A stretch of 64,000 nucleotides of DNA from Cellulomonas sp. NTE-D12 (GTDB taxonomy: Bacteria > Actinomycetota > Actinomycetes > Actinomycetales > Cellulomonadaceae): NCBI RefSeq assembly GCF_027923705.1, contig NZ_AP026442.1, positions 2,046,001-2,110,000 on the forward strand. The letters are read 5' to 3'. This document shows, one piece after another, positions 62,946 through 64,000 of the stretch (its first letter is position 1; every line of letters begins with the position of its first letter). The notes beneath the pieces were generated by a model. That model ran no database searches, was not told where the DNA came from, and saw only the letters and a program-made list of their open reading frames with translations. Position numbers and translations under genes: made by a program.

Positions 62946-63611
62946 GTGCACTTCGTGATCATGGGCTGCGGCCGCGTCGGCGCGACGCTGGCCCTCTCGC
63001 TCGAGGGCCGCGGCCACTCCGTCGCGGTGATCGACCAGAACCCCGAGGCGTTCCGCCGCCTCGACGCGAGCTTCGAGGGCAAGAAGGTCACGGGCCTCGG
63101 CTTCGACCGCGACACGCTGACCGGTGCCGGGATCGAGGACGCGTTCGCGTTCGCCGCCGTCTCCGACGGCGACAACTCGAACATCCTGGCGGCACGCGTG
63201 GTCCGCGAGACGTTCGGCGTGCAGAACGTCGTCGCGCGCATCTACGACCCGCACCGCGCGGAGATCTACCAGCGGTTGGGCATCCCGACGGTCGCGACGG
63301 TCCGCTGGACCGCCGACCAGGTGCTGCGCCGCATGCTCCCGATGGGCGCGCAGGACCAGTACCGCGACGCCTCGGGGCACATCAGCCTCGCCCAGGTGGA
63401 CGTCCACGCGGGCTGGATCGGCCGACCGCTGCGCGCGATCGAGGCAGCCACCGGGGCGCGCGTCGCCTACGTCACCCGGTACGGCGACGGCATCCTCCCG
63501 GCCGCCGACACGGTGCTGCAGGAGAACGACGTGCTGCACGTGCTGCAGCGGGTCGAGGACGTGGACGCCGTCGAGCGCGTGCTCGGCACCGCACCGGGGG
63601 TGACGGAGTGA
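62946..63611 (+). CDS. trkA: TrkA-type potassium channel/transporter regulatory protein, first copy
   Basis: A 221-residue RCK protein. The N-terminal half is an NAD(H)-binding Rossmann fold, VIMGCGRVGATLALSLEGRGHSVAVIDQNPEAF, with GDNSNILAARVVRETFG and VVARIYDPHRAEIY. The C-terminal half is an RCK-C domain (GHISLAQVDVHAGWIGRPL to ENDVLHVLQRVEDV). Such proteins gate Trk or Ktr potassium uptake in response to nucleotides. The GTG start follows a leaderless promoter pattern. The stop overlaps a second RCK gene, so the two are coupled, as in the mycobacterial ceoB-ceoC pair. Confidence 0.9.
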   Translation: MHFVIMGCGRVGATLALSLEGRGHSVAVIDQNPEAFRRLDASFEGKKVTGLGFDRDTLTGAGIEDAFAFAAVSDGDNSNILAARVVRETFGVQNVVARIYDPHRAEIYQRLGIPTVATVRWTADQVLRRMLPMGAQDQYRDASGHISLAQVDVHAGWIGRPLRAIEAATGARVAYVTRYGDGILPAADTVLQENDVLHVLQRVEDVDAVERVLGTAPGVTE

Positions 63612-64000
63612 GGGTCGTGATCGCGGGTGCGGGATCCGTGGGCCGGTCGATCGCGCGCGAGCTGCTCGCGCACGAGCACCAGGTCACGCTGATCGACCGG
63701 CAGCCCTCCGCCATGCGGGTCGCCCAGGTGCCGGACGCCGAGTGGCTGCTGGCGGACGCGTGCGAGCTGCCGACGCTGCGCGAGGTCAAGGCGGACGAGT
63801 GCGACGTGATGGTCGCCGCGACCGGTGACGACAAGGCGAACCTCGTCGTCGCACTGCTTGCGAAGACCGAGTTCGGCGTGCCCCGCACGGTCGCCCGGGT
63901 GAACAACCCGAAGAACGAGTGGATGTTCGACGAGGCGTGGGGTGTCGACGTCGCCGTGTCGACGCCACGGATCATGACGGCGATGGTCGAGGAGGCCGTC
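63608..64000 (+). CDS. trkA: TrkA-type potassium regulatory protein, second copy (truncated by window end)
   Basis: Only the first 131 codons are inside the window, and no stop is seen. VVIAGAGSVGRSIARELLAHEHQVTLIDR is the NAD(H)-binding fold and MVAATGDDKANLVVALLAKTEFG is the conserved RCK segment, followed by TVARVNNPKNEWMFDEAWGVD. It overlaps the first trkA by four bases. The two are clearly different in sequence, so this is not an assembly duplicate. The two probably form a hetero-oligomeric gating ring, which is inference from the mycobacterial CeoB/CeoC arrangement. Confidence 0.9.
   Translation, partial: MRVVIAGAGSVGRSIARELLAHEHQVTLIDRQPSAMRVAQVPDAEWLLADACELPTLREVKADECDVMVAATGDDKANLVVALLAKTEFGVPRTVARVNNPKNEWMFDEAWGVDVAVSTPRIMTAMVEEAV

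Noticed and set aside
63608..64000. Second TrkA-type gene as an assembly duplication of the first
   Set aside because: The nucleotide and protein sequences differ throughout, and a tandem RCK pair is known from mycobacteria.

Overview
The window is chromosomal DNA from a high-GC Gram-positive bacterium. Most gene starts are GTG, neighbouring genes commonly overlap by four bases, and many genes look leaderless. The gene set is typical of Actinobacteria, order Micrococcales. Two pyruvate formate-lyases beside an otherwise aerobic gene set (aconitase, beta-oxidation, nitrate assimilation) and a D-aspartate-ligase-like wall gene point to a facultative member of the Cellulomonadaceae. That family placement is inference. 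I see no transposon, prophage, CRISPR array, rRNA or tRNA, and no stretch of clearly foreign composition.

Layout. 0-7 kb: CoA-binding protein, DEAD-box helicase deaD with a long leader, threonine aldolase, a DUF6328-like membrane protein, a Fur/Zur regulator, and an overlapping pair of Ku and an HhH-PHP protein that resembles PolX without its polymerase domain. 7-18.5 kb: a nitrate-to-ammonium block built from two divergent operons, narK-nasA-reductase (minus) and nirB-nirD-cysG-hemD-chelatase (plus), sharing a 325-bp regulatory region with GlnR-like repeats. 18.5-20.4 kb: LigD as two separate proteins, ligase then polymerase, which with Ku makes a split end-joining system. 20.4-26 kb: dps, an APP1-type phosphatase, small zinc-finger-like proteins, a short-chain dehydrogenase, a lipoprotein and a DMT-like membrane protein. 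26-32.6 kb: glgX-treY-treZ, which turns glycogen into trehalose. 32.6-38 kb: zapE, an unknown gene, and a probable cell-wall locus (D-aspartate-ligase-like ATP-grasp enzyme, DegT-type aminotransferase, FemAB-like transferase). 38-45.6 kb: gnd, a DUF3000 protein, a LuxR-type protein, RNase D, and the beta-oxidation pair fadA-fadB. 45.6-51.3 kb: pflB1, then pflB2 with its activase pflA. 51.3-64 kb: dxs, guaB1-amidotransferase-Nudix, acn, a TrmA/RumA-family RNA methyltransferase, an APC/KimA-like permease and two TrkA-type RCK proteins, the second cut by the window edge.

The most informative noncoding signals are these. There are GlnR-type arrays between narK and nirB. A GGGAC-N4-GTCCC dyad lies before fadA, pflB1 and pflB2, and CRP-like dyads lie before both pfl genes. 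A perfect 18-bp palindrome lies in the aconitase promoter, and a Fur-type box lies in the promoter of the Fur-family gene. At least nine starts show a TANNNT-like hexamer 6-8 bp before the start codon. Four long inverted repeats separate convergent genes and are probably bidirectional terminators.
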